From Aquipseudomonas ullengensis (GTDB taxonomy: Bacteria; Pseudomonadota; Gammaproteobacteria; Pseudomonadales; Pseudomonadaceae), in assembly GCF_014174475.1 (NCBI RefSeq), contig NZ_JACJUD010000003.1:496001-560000 (forward strand): 64,000 nucleotides of DNA, given 5' to 3'. The notes below the pieces were generated by a model. It was not told where the DNA came from and made no database searches. It saw only the letters and a list, made by a program, of their open reading frames with translations. Both the position numbers and the translations under genes were made by a program. Shown here piece after piece: positions 55,501-64,000 of the stretch (the stretch's first letter is position 1; each line of letters opens with the position of its first letter).

Positions 55501-57373
55501 CGTCGGCATCCAGGCCGATAATGCCGTCATTGACCGAGGCGAGGATCAGGCGGCTGCGTTCTTCCAGCGCCGCGAGACGATCTGCCGCGACCTTGCGCTC
55601 CGTGACATCGCGCACCGAGGCGCACACGCAATGTTGCTGGCCGCCTAGCGCGGGCAGGCGTGCCAGGCCAACTTCGACGGAGAACTCGCTGCCGTCCTTG
55701 CGTGTGCCGCGCAGGTCATGGCCACTCATGCCCATTCGCCGGGTGCCGCCCTCACCGATAAAACCGTCACGCAGCGCAACATGCGCGCCGCGTATCGCGT
55801 GGGGTACCAGCACTTCGATCGGCTGGCCGATCAGTTCGCCGGGGGCATAGCCAAACATGGCATCAATCTGGCTGTTGGCCATGACCAGCTTGCCGTGCAT
55901 GTCGATAACCAGCATGCCGTCGGGTGCCGACTCAATGATGCCGCGGTACCAGACCTCGGTGGCCTGGAGCGCGGCCTGCTGCGCCTCCAGTTCCACGGTT
56001 TGCGCTTCAAGCTGGTTGGCCTGGCGCTCCATCTTGCTGGCCTGGCGCTGGGTTTCCTCCAGCAACGCCCGGGCTTTGGCCTGGCGCTCGAGGATCTCGA
56101 TATTCATGGCCAGGGTCGGCAGCACTTCGTCGAGCAGCGCCTGTTCGCGGTGGCCAAAGTTGTCGATGGTGGCTAGTTCGATCACCGCCAGCAGGCGTTC
56201 GCCGCGCAGGACCGGGAGGATGGCAATGCTGCGCGGTGCGCCTTCGCCCAGGCTGGAACGAATGCGCAGGTAGTCGGCGGGCGGCTGGCTGAGAATGATG
56301 CGCTGGCGCTCCAGTGCACTCTGGCCGACCAGCCCCTGGCCCAGATTGAAGTACTGATCAAGATGCTGCTGGTCGGAGCCGGCATAACTGCCCAGCAAGC
56401 GGATGCGGCGCTGTTCTTCCTCATGGATGTAAACGGCGCCGTGGCCGAGCGTCAGCAAGGGCGCTATGCCGGAAAGAAAACAGCTGGCCAGATCGCTGAA
56501 GCTGTCGGCAGCCTGCAACTGACTGGCCAGGGTGGCCTGGTGCATTTTGATCCAGCGCTGCATCTCCATGGTTTGCGCACCGGCTTGCAGGACCGTGATG
56601 GCGCGTGCCAGGTCTCCGGTTTCGTTGGGGTAGTCGGTATGCGGCACCACGTGTGCCAATTGGCCGGCCGCCAGCTGTTCTACAGCGGTGCGAATGCGCT
56701 CGGTTGGCCGCAGGATGGAGCGCGCAACCACCAGGGTCAGCGCAATGACCGTGGCGATCCCCGCGAGCAGCAGCAGTAGAGACAGCACCTCGCTTTGCTC
56801 CGCGTGCTCTACGGCGGCCGAGACCGTGGCCTTGGCCCGGCTTTCCTTGGTGTTTACGACCTCGTTCAGTGCGGCATTGGTTGCCAGCCCGGCGTTCTGC
56901 AGTTCAGCTGAGGTGACAATGGCCCGTGCATCACCAGGCTTGTCCAGTTGCAGCAGGGTAACGGCCTTGTCGACGTCGCGGATGTAGACGGTAAACGCCG
57001 CCTCGAACTCCGCCAGGGTCCTGTGATCCTCTTCCACGAGAATCCGTGGGCGCAGTTCAGCGATAGCCTGGGGTACTGCGCTGCGTGTCTGAGCCAGCAG
57101 GGCCAGTGCCTCCTGGCGAGCGCTCGCGTCAGGAGCAAGTACTGCCTGGCGTAGATGGCGCCCAATCAGGATGTAATTGACTTGGGCCTCTCGGGCGCTG
57201 GAGATCCCCAGTAGTTCCTTTTCATACAGCGCGTGCAGGTCGCGGCTCAAGCTGCGTTGGCTCAGTAGGCCTTCAATGGCCAAACCTGCGGCAATCAATA
57301 GCAGGGCAACAAATGCCAGGGCGAATTTTTGCGCCAGGGGGCGCCGCTCCAGTGCCGTCATCAGAAAACTCAT
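52535..57373 (-). CDS. Giant hybrid sensor histidine kinase (HAMP-GAF-PAS x3-HK-REC x2-HPt)
   Basis: A 1612-residue inner-membrane kinase. Approximate order: transmembrane helix 17-37, periplasmic four-helix-bundle sensor to 190, second transmembrane helix 195-215, HAMP, GAF (290-430), a coiled coil, three PAS domains (480-870, the later ones with PAC ends DITERK), HisKA with [14 protein letters not shown], HATPase, receiver 1 ([13 protein letters not shown]), receiver 2 ([13 protein letters not shown]) and an HPt domain with [13 protein letters not shown]. This allows a complete internal phosphorelay to the downstream HD-GYP regulator. The start at 57373 has AAGGAG; a 21-codon extension is unlikely. 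Ligand unknown. Confidence 0.94.
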   Translation of the reverse strand: MSFLMTALERRPLAQKFALAFVALLLIAAGLAIEGLLSQRSLSRDLHALYEKELLGISSAREAQVNYILIGRHLRQAVLAPDASARQEALALLAQTRSAVPQAIAELRPRILVEEDHRTLAEFEAAFTVYIRDVDKAVTLLQLDKPGDARAIVTSAELQNAGLATNAALNEVVNTKESRAKATVSAAVEHAEQSEVLSLLLLLAGIATVIALTLVVARSILRPTERIRTAVEQLAAGQLAHVVPHTDYPNETGDLARAITVLQAGAQTMEMQRWIKMHQATLASQLQAADSFSDLASCFLSGIAPLLTLGHGAVYIHEEEQRRIRLLGSYAGSDQQHLDQYFNLGQGLVGQSALERQRIILSQPPADYLRIRSSLGEGAPRSIAILPVLRGERLLAVIELATIDNFGHREQALLDEVLPTLAMNIEILERQAKARALLEETQRQASKMERQANQLEAQTVELEAQQAALQATEVWYRGIIESAPDGMLVIDMHGKLVMANSQIDAMFGYAPGELIGQPIEVLVPHAIRGAHVALRDGFIGEGGTRRMGMSGHDLRGTRKDGSEFSVEVGLARLPALGGQQHCVCASVRDVTERKVAADRLAALEERSRLILASVNDGIIGLDADGMMTFANPAAPAMLGFEADEMVGKSLHALIHHHYADGREFPRDECSMYLTSIDGQARTVDNEVLWRKDGSAFPVEYSTTPIHKDDALVGSVVVFRDITERKDAAERLTRANFLSDIALELTGCGYWQVDYQDPGYYLQSERAARILGEPLKPDGRYHLQDEWFARLEEADAESAALAAERYQGAIEGRYEFYDATYAYKRPIDGRIVWIHANGKLIRDASGNARYMYGAYQDITERKAAEMAIRQAKEIAEEATKAKSDFLANMSHEIRTPMNAIIGMSHLALQTALDKKQRNYIEKVHRSGENLLGIINDILDFSKIEAGKMSMESIEFRLEDVMDNLANLVGMKTEDKGLELLFSAAADVPTALIGDPLRLGQVLINLGNNAAKFTSTGEVVIGVERIAEEAGEVALHFWVRDTGIGMTPEQCAKMFQSFSQADASTTRKYGGTGLGLVISKNLVELMQGQIWVESEVGQGSTFHFNARFGLQAEPMPRRMFRADELFGLRVLVVDDNASAREILSTMADSFGLEVDAAWDGAQALHMIMAAEKQELPYDLVLMDWKMPGMDGVETIHRLQNEQLSRTPAVIMVTAYGREDALSSAENRGVALKTVLTKPVTSSTLLEAIGDALGKGFIAETRANEKTENHDEAIARLKGARVLLVEDNDMNQELAMELLSQAGITVVLANNGQEALDILANDQGFDGVLMDCQMPVMDGYTATREIRRQPAHQTLPIIAMTANAMAGDKEKVIEAGMWDHIAKPLNVGEMFATLAKWIKPNVSADHPATHTATSSQTDDELPALPGINIQAGMATTMNNAKLYRRMLSKFRDSQGRFAELFAAAQLDADPQAATRAAHTLRGTAGNIGAKAVEAAAAELERACNDQAPAEKIGELLEHLLAELTPLIEGLHSVGATDKPPVVQGEAMPAAELKTRLSQLQKLLEDSDAQASELLDRLMEKAKGSALEQSLRPVAIAIESYDFDAALERLTAIVWA

Positions 57374-57531
57374 CTGTGCTCCTTGGCGTTGCTGGCGTAA
57401 CCAGCGCTGTTCTTGTGCAGTGCGTCCATATGGCACATCCCCGTGTCACTCGTCATCCTGATCAGCTCTTAATAGAAGCTGGCTCTGGAGCGGAGCTGAA
57501 AGGCGGCCGCTAACCCGGGGCAAATAATGGA

Positions 57532-58875
57532 TCAACTAGAGGCGGGTATGGATGCCCCTGCAGTCGTGCGCCGCTGGTAGGCCTGCAGGCGTTCGATCAT
57601 GTAGCGCAGGTGCATGTGCAGTTCGTACAGCTCGCTGGAATAGGACAGCGGCACCTCGACCCGCGCCAGTTCATCTTCCAGTTTCTCCAGACGGGAGATC
57701 TCGGCCTCTATGTCGCCATTCAGCTTGCCCTTGTAGAGCAGCTGGTCGATTTCGCGCAAGTGCTTGTACCAGCGGTAGATGCGCGCGCGGATGCGCCATT
57801 GGTAGATCGGCCCGATGGCCTTGAACAGCGGGAACAGCAATACCAACAGTGGGATGGCCAGGATGATGTAGCGGTCGGCCAGCGAGGCGATGCGAAACGG
57901 CAGGTAGCGCTGCAGGATCGGCAGGCCCTTCTTGTAGTAGTAATCGGCCTCGTCCAGGGTGTGCAGCGACAGGGGTGGTGGTGCCGGGTAGCTGCCAGCC
58001 AGGTCGAGCAGGCTGCCGTTTTTCAGCACGGTTTTCGCCGCCTCGAGAATCAGCGGGGTGAGCGAGGGGTGGAAGCTTTCACCGGACACCAGGGTGGCCA
58101 CCGGGCCGAGGGTGACGATGTCCTGCTCGGGGGTGTTCTGCGCCATGTCGAGCATGCCTTCGCCGACTTCGAGCTGGCTCAGGTAGGGCAGGCGGGCGAG
58201 GTAGGCGGCGGTGCGCCGCAGGCTGACCAGGCGCAGCGTGGGTTCGGCAGCCAGGCGCTGGATCAGCGGGTTCTCCGCCGGGCCGACGAAGAACGCGGCA
58301 TCCAGCTCGCCGGCGAGCAGCGCATCGGCCGCGCGACTGCCACCGAGCTGCTGCCACTGTTTGGGGTAGTGCGCGGCGTCGATACGGTTGGCGGCGAACA
58401 GCGCGGCAGTGACGGCCTGGGTGCCGCTGTCGGCCCCGCCCACGGCCAGGCGCAGTTTCAGCAGGTCGGCCAGGCGCTGGAATTTCACTTTCTTGCTGGT
58501 GAACAGCCACAGCGGTTCGCGGTACATCACGCCGAGGCCATTGAGCGCCTCCCGTTCCTTGTCGGCCAGGGTCAGCTCCTGGCCGCTCTGCACCAGGGCC
58601 AGCTCGACTTCGCCGCTTTTCAGCTTGGCCAGGTTGTCCTGCGAGCCCTGGCTTTGCACCAGCTCCAGGGTGAAACCCTGCTGCTCCAGCTCGGCGCGCA
58701 GGCGCTCACCGAAGGCGTGATAACCGCCACCGACCGCGCCGGTAGCCATGCGCGCGTGCATCGGTGGCGGCGGGGCGGCGAAGTAGAACAGCGCGCCAAC
58801 CAGGGCGGCCAGCACCGGCACGATCCACAGGTTGGTCAGGAGCATGATTTTCAGGTCGCGGAGGATGCGGCGCAT
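57532..58875 (-). CDS. Membrane-anchored TAXI-family TRAP solute-binding protein
   Basis: A 447-residue protein with a TAXI-type TRAP binding domain between an N-terminal signal anchor (IMLLTNLWIVPVLAALVGAL) and a C-terminal transmembrane region (about 350-372, RYIILAIPLLVLLFPLFKAI) with a helical cytoplasmic tail (WYKHLREIDQLLYKGKLNGD). The binding domain shows ATGAVGGGYHAFGERLRAEL and VGGADSGTQAVTAALFAANR. No TRAP permease gene lies nearby. The second membrane segment and tail are unusual for a free periplasmic TAXI protein, so a sensory role is conceivable. Confidence 0.88.
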   Translation of the reverse strand: MRRILRDLKIMLLTNLWIVPVLAALVGALFYFAAPPPPMHARMATGAVGGGYHAFGERLRAELEQQGFTLELVQSQGSQDNLAKLKSGEVELALVQSGQELTLADKEREALNGLGVMYREPLWLFTSKKVKFQRLADLLKLRLAVGGADSGTQAVTAALFAANRIDAAHYPKQWQQLGGSRAADALLAGELDAAFFVGPAENPLIQRLAAEPTLRLVSLRRTAAYLARLPYLSQLEVGEGMLDMAQNTPEQDIVTLGPVATLVSGESFHPSLTPLILEAAKTVLKNGSLLDLAGSYPAPPPLSLHTLDEADYYYKKGLPILQRYLPFRIASLADRYIILAIPLLVLLFPLFKAIGPIYQWRIRARIYRWYKHLREIDQLLYKGKLNGDIEAEISRLEKLEDELARVEVPLSYSSELYELHMHLRYMIERLQAYQRRTTAGASIPASS

Positions 58876-58977
58876 GGGCGGTCCTTGTCGTGGCTTGAGC
58901 TACAGGATAGCCGGGCGACCTGCGTCGTTCTGCCAAAAAATCGCGCTGTCGGCAATCAGCTCCGTGGCGCCCCAGGG

Positions 58978-60243
58978 TCAAACAGCCTGCTTGCCGCGTG
59001 TGCTCCAGCGCTGCTGTGCGTAACCACACAACGCTAGCGCGGCCAGTAGCCCGAGGGCATACAGCGCTTCACCGCCGAGCATCACCAACACCAGGGCGCA
59101 GAGCAGGGTGCTGAAGCCCGCGATCAGGCGCCAGATGCCCTGCAGCAGCACCCAGCCGGCGGCCATGCTGAGCAGGTAGACCAGGATGAAGTTGCCGTTG
59201 GCGTAGCGGATCAGGTCATCCACCGACAGCTGCAGCACCCCGGCCAGCGCGGTGCACAGGCAGCAGCAGAGGATCACCAGCAGCAGCGCCTTGGCCGGTA
59301 CGCCATGGCGGTTGCGCTGAGCCAGTGGCGTCGGCAGCTTGCCTTCGTCGGCCAGGCTCCAGATCAGCCGGGCGAAGCCCTGTACATAGACGTTCATCGA
59401 GGCGAAGCAGGCCAGGTAGCCGACCAGCGCCACCAGCCAGCGGGCTTTTTCGCCCAGCAGCAGATCCATCAGGCGTGGCAGCGAAGCGGCATCGCTGTGC
59501 ACATCGCCGTACACGTTGAAGCTCAACACCGCCACCGAGAACGCCCAGTAGATCAGGCCGGCCAGCAGCACGCCGAGCAGCAGGGCGAGGGGGAAGTCGC
59601 GCTGCGGGTGCTTGAACTCTTCACCCAGGTGGGTGAAAGCCTCGATGCCGACGAAGCACCAGAACATCACCCCCAGCGCCGCCGGCAGCAGGTGCCAGGA
59701 ACCGCTGATGGGTGGCAGCAGCGGCTGGCTGTGCAACGGCAGGTCGCCGACCCACCAGACCAGCGCCACCGTGCCAATGATGGCCAGGGCGATCAGCCCC
59801 TGCACCACGCCCGAGGCGCGTGCCGGGCGTTGGCCGAGTAGGAGCATGGCGCCGAGGGTGGCGAACTGGATCAGCAGTGCTTCACCGCGGCCGATGGGCA
59901 GCACGGCTTGCCAGAAACCGGTGGCGATATTCAGTGCCGCCGGCAAACCGACCGGCAGCACAGCGAGAAACAGGAAGGCGATCAAGCGCTCCATGCGCGG
60001 GCCGAAGGCGCGGCCGATCAGGTGCGGCGCACCACCGGCGTGAGGGAAACGCTTGCCCAACTGGGCGAAGGTGAAGGCCACCGGCAACACCAGCACGATG
60101 AGGATCAGCCAGGCCCACAGCGAGGCGCTGCCGGCAGCGGTGGCCGCCAGCGCCGGTACCACGAAAATGCCGGTGCCGAGGAGAGAGGTGCTGAGCAGCC
60201 CGATTCCCTGCAGCAGGCCCAACTCCTTGTTCAGACGACTCAT
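58978..60243 (-). CDS. yjeH: L-methionine/branched-chain amino acid exporter YjeH
   Basis: APC-superfamily exporter (421 residues) with about 12 membrane helices. It follows E. coli YjeH from the start (LGLLQGIGLLSTSLLGTGIF) through VMFWCFVGIEAFTHLGEEFK to LVGYLACFASMNVYVQGFAR. In E. coli it exports methionine and branched-chain amino acids. The divergent Lrp/AsnC gene 79 bp away is a likely regulator, matching amino-acid sensing with export. Confidence 0.93.
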   Translation of the reverse strand: MSRLNKELGLLQGIGLLSTSLLGTGIFVVPALAATAAGSASLWAWLILIVLVLPVAFTFAQLGKRFPHAGGAPHLIGRAFGPRMERLIAFLFLAVLPVGLPAALNIATGFWQAVLPIGRGEALLIQFATLGAMLLLGQRPARASGVVQGLIALAIIGTVALVWWVGDLPLHSQPLLPPISGSWHLLPAALGVMFWCFVGIEAFTHLGEEFKHPQRDFPLALLLGVLLAGLIYWAFSVAVLSFNVYGDVHSDAASLPRLMDLLLGEKARWLVALVGYLACFASMNVYVQGFARLIWSLADEGKLPTPLAQRNRHGVPAKALLLVILCCCLCTALAGVLQLSVDDLIRYANGNFILVYLLSMAAGWVLLQGIWRLIAGFSTLLCALVLVMLGGEALYALGLLAALALCGYAQQRWSTRGKQAV

Positions 60244-60322
60244 GTTGTATGCTCGCGGCTTCTTTGCAATCCCGCCATGTTAAGCGGCTGGCGCTGCCAT
60301 CGCTGCTGCCAGGTCGCCGCCG

Positions 60323-60796
60323 ATGACCGGCAAACTGGCGGAATCGCCCGTCAAACTGCTTGTTGTCGAGAACACCGTGGACAAGTTCGATCACCAAATC
60401 ATCGCCCTACTGCGCCAGGACGCCCGCACCTCTGTCAGCCAGATCGCCCGCGAGGTCAACCTGTCGCGCTCGGCGGTAGGTGAACGGATTCGCCAGCTGG
60501 AGCAGGGCGGGGTGATCCAGGGCTACCACGCGCGGGTGGCCAGCCCGCAGGGGGCGGCGGTGCGCGCCTTTCTCGAGCTGTTCTACAAGGACAGCCGCTG
60601 CCAGGACTACGTCGAGCGTATGCGTGCCTTTCCGGAAATCCGCCAGTGCTGCGGCATCAGCGGCGAGACCGACATGCTGGTGCTGGTGGAGGCGCCGAGC
60701 ATGGCGCGCCTGGCCGAGATCCGCGGCGAGATCGAGAACTACCCCGGCATGCAGCGAGTGAAGACGCACATGGTGGTGCAGGAATGGGCGATGTAG
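60323..60796 (+). CDS. Lrp/AsnC-family regulator
   Basis: A 157-residue regulator with an N-terminal helix-turn-helix (FDHQIIALLRQDARTSVSQI, then VNLSRSAVGERIRQLEQGG) and a C-terminal RAM/AsnC sensory domain (ending MQRVKTHMVVQEWAM). The start at 60323 adds about 19 residues before the helix-turn-helix; a shorter GTG start (VDKFDHQ) is possible. It is divergent from yjeH and probably controls export of methionine or branched-chain amino acids. Confidence 0.9.
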   Translation: MTGKLAESPVKLLVVENTVDKFDHQIIALLRQDARTSVSQIAREVNLSRSAVGERIRQLEQGGVIQGYHARVASPQGAAVRAFLELFYKDSRCQDYVERMRAFPEIRQCCGISGETDMLVLVEAPSMARLAEIRGEIENYPGMQRVKTHMVVQEWAM

Positions 60797-61421
60797 GGTT
60801 GCACGCTGGATAGGCAATCCGGTGTGATTTGCCTGACGCGGAGTTAGCCGGGCGACAAGCCTATTACCGAGTTTTCTGAGTGTTCGGATTTCGCCCTCCC
60901 GGACGAGTCACTTGATTCGCTTCGCTCACCCTTCGGGCCAGCCTACGGCTGTTACTCCGCTTCGCTCCGTATCTCTTTGCACGCAGAGAAAGAAACCAAA
61001 GAGAAAGCGCTCCCGACATCCGGGTTTCTGATGGAGATCGAGCTCCGAGTTGTTTGAGTGCTCTTTGCTCTATTTGTTTAGCGCGAGCTTCCAGGCACCA
61101 CCAAACGCCCCGTCAGGAGGGTGAGCGGAATCGTTGTGTAAGGGGTTGAGCGGCATGGATGCCGCGAGAGCCGCGATGGGCCAGGGATGGCCCTTCGCGG
61201 CGGGCCCCTGGAACGGCGATGGAGCGAACGAACCCGGAGCGAAGCGCAGGGCCGGATGCAGGGGCATAGCGTTTTTGCTTACTTTTTCCGCGCTTGGAAA
61301 AAGTGAGTCGCCCGGGAGGGCGAAACCAGAGGCTGTGGAACACTCTGAAATCAGCTGAACATCGCGACAAAAAACCGGCTCACACACTATTGCCTATCCG
61401 GCATGCCCCGAAGCTGGGCTT
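60797..61421. repeat. ~600-bp nested inverted-repeat element
   Basis: A gene-free stretch of 625 bp with nested inverted repeats: GGATAGGCAAT (60808-60818) with ATTGCCTATCC (61389-61399); TCTGAGTGTTC (60875-60885) with GAACACTCTGA (61338-61348), 10 of 11; and 25-base arms at 60889-60913 and 61301-61325 that match at 23 of 25 positions, starting TTTCGCCCTCCCGG. Open frames inside (for example on the minus strand at 61070-61387) read as low-complexity recurrent intergenic ORFs and are not called as genes. No transposase is present, so it looks like a non-autonomous or remnant element of a Pseudomonas dispersed repeat. Confidence 0.7.
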
Positions 61422-62009
61422 CTAGGGCACCAGCTCCAGCTGAATCCGCCCACGCCCAAGATCCGCCAATTGGCGTGTCGCTTCGTCGAAGCACTCGGTC
61501 GGCAGCGCCAGCTGTAGCAACGCGCCGTCGGCGTCGAAGGTTTCCTGTTCGATGACCATCTGCCAGTCGCCCAGGCGGGCCTTGACCCGCGCCAGGTCGG
61601 CGAATGGCACATGGCAGCGCGCCTGTACCCGTTGCACCAGGGCGACTCGTTCACCACCCTGCAGGCACTTGGCCGCGCTGCCGCCATAGGCGCGAGCCAG
61701 GCCGCCGGTGCCGAGCTGGATGCCGCCGTACCAGCGGATCACCAGCACCACCACCTGATCGCAATCCTGGCCTTCGATGGCCGCGAGTATCGGTCGGCCG
61801 GCGGTGCCGCCCGGTTCGCCATCGTCGTTGAAGCGGTATTGGTTGCCGCACTTCCAGGCCCAGCAGTTATGCGAGGCACTGCGGTCGCTGTGGGTCTCGA
61901 TAAAGGCCTGGGCCTGCTCGGCGCTGGTGATGGGCGCGGCGAGGGCGAGGAAGCGGCTTTTGCGGATCTCCTCGCGGTACTCGCAGGCGGCCAGCAGGCT
62001 GAACGGCAT
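61422..62009 (-). CDS. YigZ/IMPACT family protein
   Basis: A 195-residue protein of the IMPACT (UPF0029) family, N-terminal domain plus C-terminal DUF1949 domain. The signature is NCWAWKCGNQYRFNDDGEPG with GTAGRPIL and VLVIRWYGGIQLGTGGLARA. The ATG at 62009 gives the standard N-terminus. Family proteins interfere with translation-initiation kinases in eukaryotes; the bacterial role is unclear. It sits four bases after rlmF. Confidence 0.92.
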   Translation of the reverse strand: MPFSLLAACEYREEIRKSRFLALAAPITSAEQAQAFIETHSDRSASHNCWAWKCGNQYRFNDDGEPGGTAGRPILAAIEGQDCDQVVVLVIRWYGGIQLGTGGLARAYGGSAAKCLQGGERVALVQRVQARCHVPFADLARVKARLGDWQMVIEQETFDADGALLQLALPTECFDEATRQLADLGRGRIQLELVP

Positions 62010-62013
62010 GGCC

Positions 62014-63003
62014 TCAGCCCGCGCTGCGCTCGCGCAACCAGGTCGCACGTTGCTCGGGCGTATGGAAGGTCCAGGCAAGGAAGCGGCTCTGCTTGTTGCC
62101 CTGGGCCATCGCCACGCTGCGCACGTCCACGGCGCCCACTTTCTTCAGCAGGGCTTCGGTAGTCGACACATTGCTGGCCTTGGATACCAGGCTGCTGAAC
62201 CACAGTACCTGGCTGGCCACGCCGGCGCTTTCGTTGACCATGCGTTTGAGAAAGCTGGCTTCGCCACCGGTGCACCACAGCTCGGCGCTCTGCCCGCCGA
62301 AGTTGAGCACCGGCAGTTTGCGTGCGGGGTCGAGTTTGCCGAGGTTCTTCCACTTGCGTCGGCTGCCGCTGGCGGCCTCTTCGGCGCTGGCATGGAAGGG
62401 CGGGTTGCACAGGGTCAGCTCGAAGCGCTCGCCTTCCTGCAACAGGCCTTTGAATATCTGCCCGCGCTGCTGTTGCTGGCGCAGTTCGATGGCCTCGCTC
62501 AGGCCGTTGGCCTGAATGATGGTGCGGGCCGAGGCCAGGGCGGTGTCGTCGATGTCCGCGCCGAGAAAGCCCCAGCCATAGTCGCTATGGCCGAGCAGCG
62601 GGTAGATGCAGCTGGCACCGGTGCCAATATCCAGCGCCCGGATCGCCTTGCCGCGTGGGATTGCGCCGCCATTCTCCGCCGCCAGCAGGTCGGCCAGGCC
62701 GTGCACGTAATCGGCGCGGCCGGGGATCGGCGGGCACAGGTAGCCGGGCGGAATGTCCCAGTGGGCGATGCCATACAGTTGGCGCAACAGGGCGCGGTTG
62801 AACACCCGTACCGCCTCGGGGTTGGCGAAGTCGATGCTCTGCTTGCCGTAGGGGTTGAGGATGACGAACTCGCCCAGTTCCGGGCTGCTGGCGATCAGCT
62901 TGGGGAAGTCGTAGCGGCCCTGATGGCGATTGCGCGGATGCAGCAACGCCTGGCTTTCACCGGGCTTGGCAGGTTGGGCGGGACGACTGGGCTTGTGTGG
63001 CAT
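62014..63003 (-). CDS. rlmF: 23S rRNA m6A1618 methyltransferase RlmF
   Basis: SAM-dependent methyltransferase of 329 residues acting on A1618 of 23S rRNA. The N-terminus [20 protein letters not shown] is typical, the SAM site is [16 protein letters not shown] and the catalytic motif is [15 protein letters not shown]. The start at 63003 begins [10 protein letters not shown]. It forms a tight unit with the YigZ-like gene. Confidence 0.95.
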   Translation of the reverse strand: MPHKPSRPAQPAKPGESQALLHPRNRHQGRYDFPKLIASSPELGEFVILNPYGKQSIDFANPEAVRVFNRALLRQLYGIAHWDIPPGYLCPPIPGRADYVHGLADLLAAENGGAIPRGKAIRALDIGTGASCIYPLLGHSDYGWGFLGADIDDTALASARTIIQANGLSEAIELRQQQQRGQIFKGLLQEGERFELTLCNPPFHASAEEAASGSRRKWKNLGKLDPARKLPVLNFGGQSAELWCTGGEASFLKRMVNESAGVASQVLWFSSLVSKASNVSTTEALLKKVGAVDVRSVAMAQGNKQSRFLAWTFHTPEQRATWLRERSAG

Positions 63004-63048
63004 GGCGAGCGGTTCACTGGGCGGGGCGGGCATTGTCCCACAGGATGG

Positions 63049-64000
<952 letters not shown>

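Noticed and set aside
61070..61387. 105-residue minus-strand open frame in the 60.8-61.4 kb repeat
   Set aside because: Low-complexity, lies inside an inverted-repeat element, and reads like the recurrent spurious ORFs of Pseudomonas dispersed repeats.

Overview
The window is high-GC gammaproteobacterial DNA that I read as a Pseudomonas chromosome of the P. aeruginosa/P. alcaligenes/P. mendocina kind. The evidence is the gene content and order (prfB-lysS-TetR-lipoprotein-QEGLA protein; ppc-adk-tsaB; rhlB; aapJQMP), the codon use, and the Pseudomonas-type REP palindromes. No rRNA, tRNA, CRISPR array, transposase or prophage was found. Most of the window is core chromosome, with two accessory surface-structure loci.

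Layout. 1-5.7 kb (minus): a ydcUTS-patD polyamine/aminobutyraldehyde module headed by a LysR regulator, with the permease cut by the window edge. 5.9-8.4 kb: a DUF533 membrane protein and a Cache-HAMP-GGDEF diguanylate cyclase. 8.6-13.0 kb (plus): a compact exosortase cassette made of a VIT/von Willebrand A protein with a PEP-CTERM tail, an exosortase with a fused EpsI-like tail, and a stand-alone autotransporter-type beta barrel. 13.2-20.6 kb: prfB with its programmed frameshift, lysS, a TetR regulator, a lipoprotein, a DUF1704 HEXXXH protein, an AIM24 protein and a lipoprotein hydrolase. 20.7-31.6 kb: a small membrane protein, two lipoproteins including an OmpA-domain protein (lptF), ppc, adk, tsaB, a DUF72 protein, an EF-hand-like protein, rsmJ, a PfpI-family protein and an RHH protein. 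31.7-36.4 kb (minus): rhlB, an M19 dipeptidase, a CRP-like/GGDEF protein and a carboxylesterase. 36.7-41 kb: aapJQMP amino-acid ABC importer with a sigma-54-like promoter and a Crc/Hfq-type A-rich motif. 41-44.7 kb: a GlxA-type regulator, an NTF2-like protein, two GST-like proteins and a GIY-YIG protein. 44.7-50.0 kb (minus): a complete collinear curli locus, csgDEFG-csgBA, followed by a CsgC/CsgH-like gene and a second LuxR gene. 50.2-57.4 kb: ndpA, an HD-GYP response regulator and a 1612-residue hybrid histidine kinase. 57.5-64 kb: an orphan membrane-anchored TAXI protein, the YjeH exporter with a divergent Lrp regulator, a ~600-bp inverted-repeat element, a YigZ protein, rlmF, a Trp-rich small protein and a truncated flavin amine-oxidase-like protein.

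How the genes fit together. Two surface systems, curli and the exosortase cassette, sit in a window that also carries four proteins with cyclic-di-GMP or phosphorelay signatures (two GGDEF proteins, one HD-GYP protein, one hybrid kinase). Regulation of the surface systems by these proteins is an inference. The most unusual DNA structure is a family of four ~120-140-nt fold-back elements placed just after genes. Their stems co-vary between copies, and in two copies the outer arms are inverted copies of the 3' end of the upstream gene (prfB, rsmJ). Start codons were chosen from Shine-Dalgarno spacing and remembered homologue lengths; no database was consulted.
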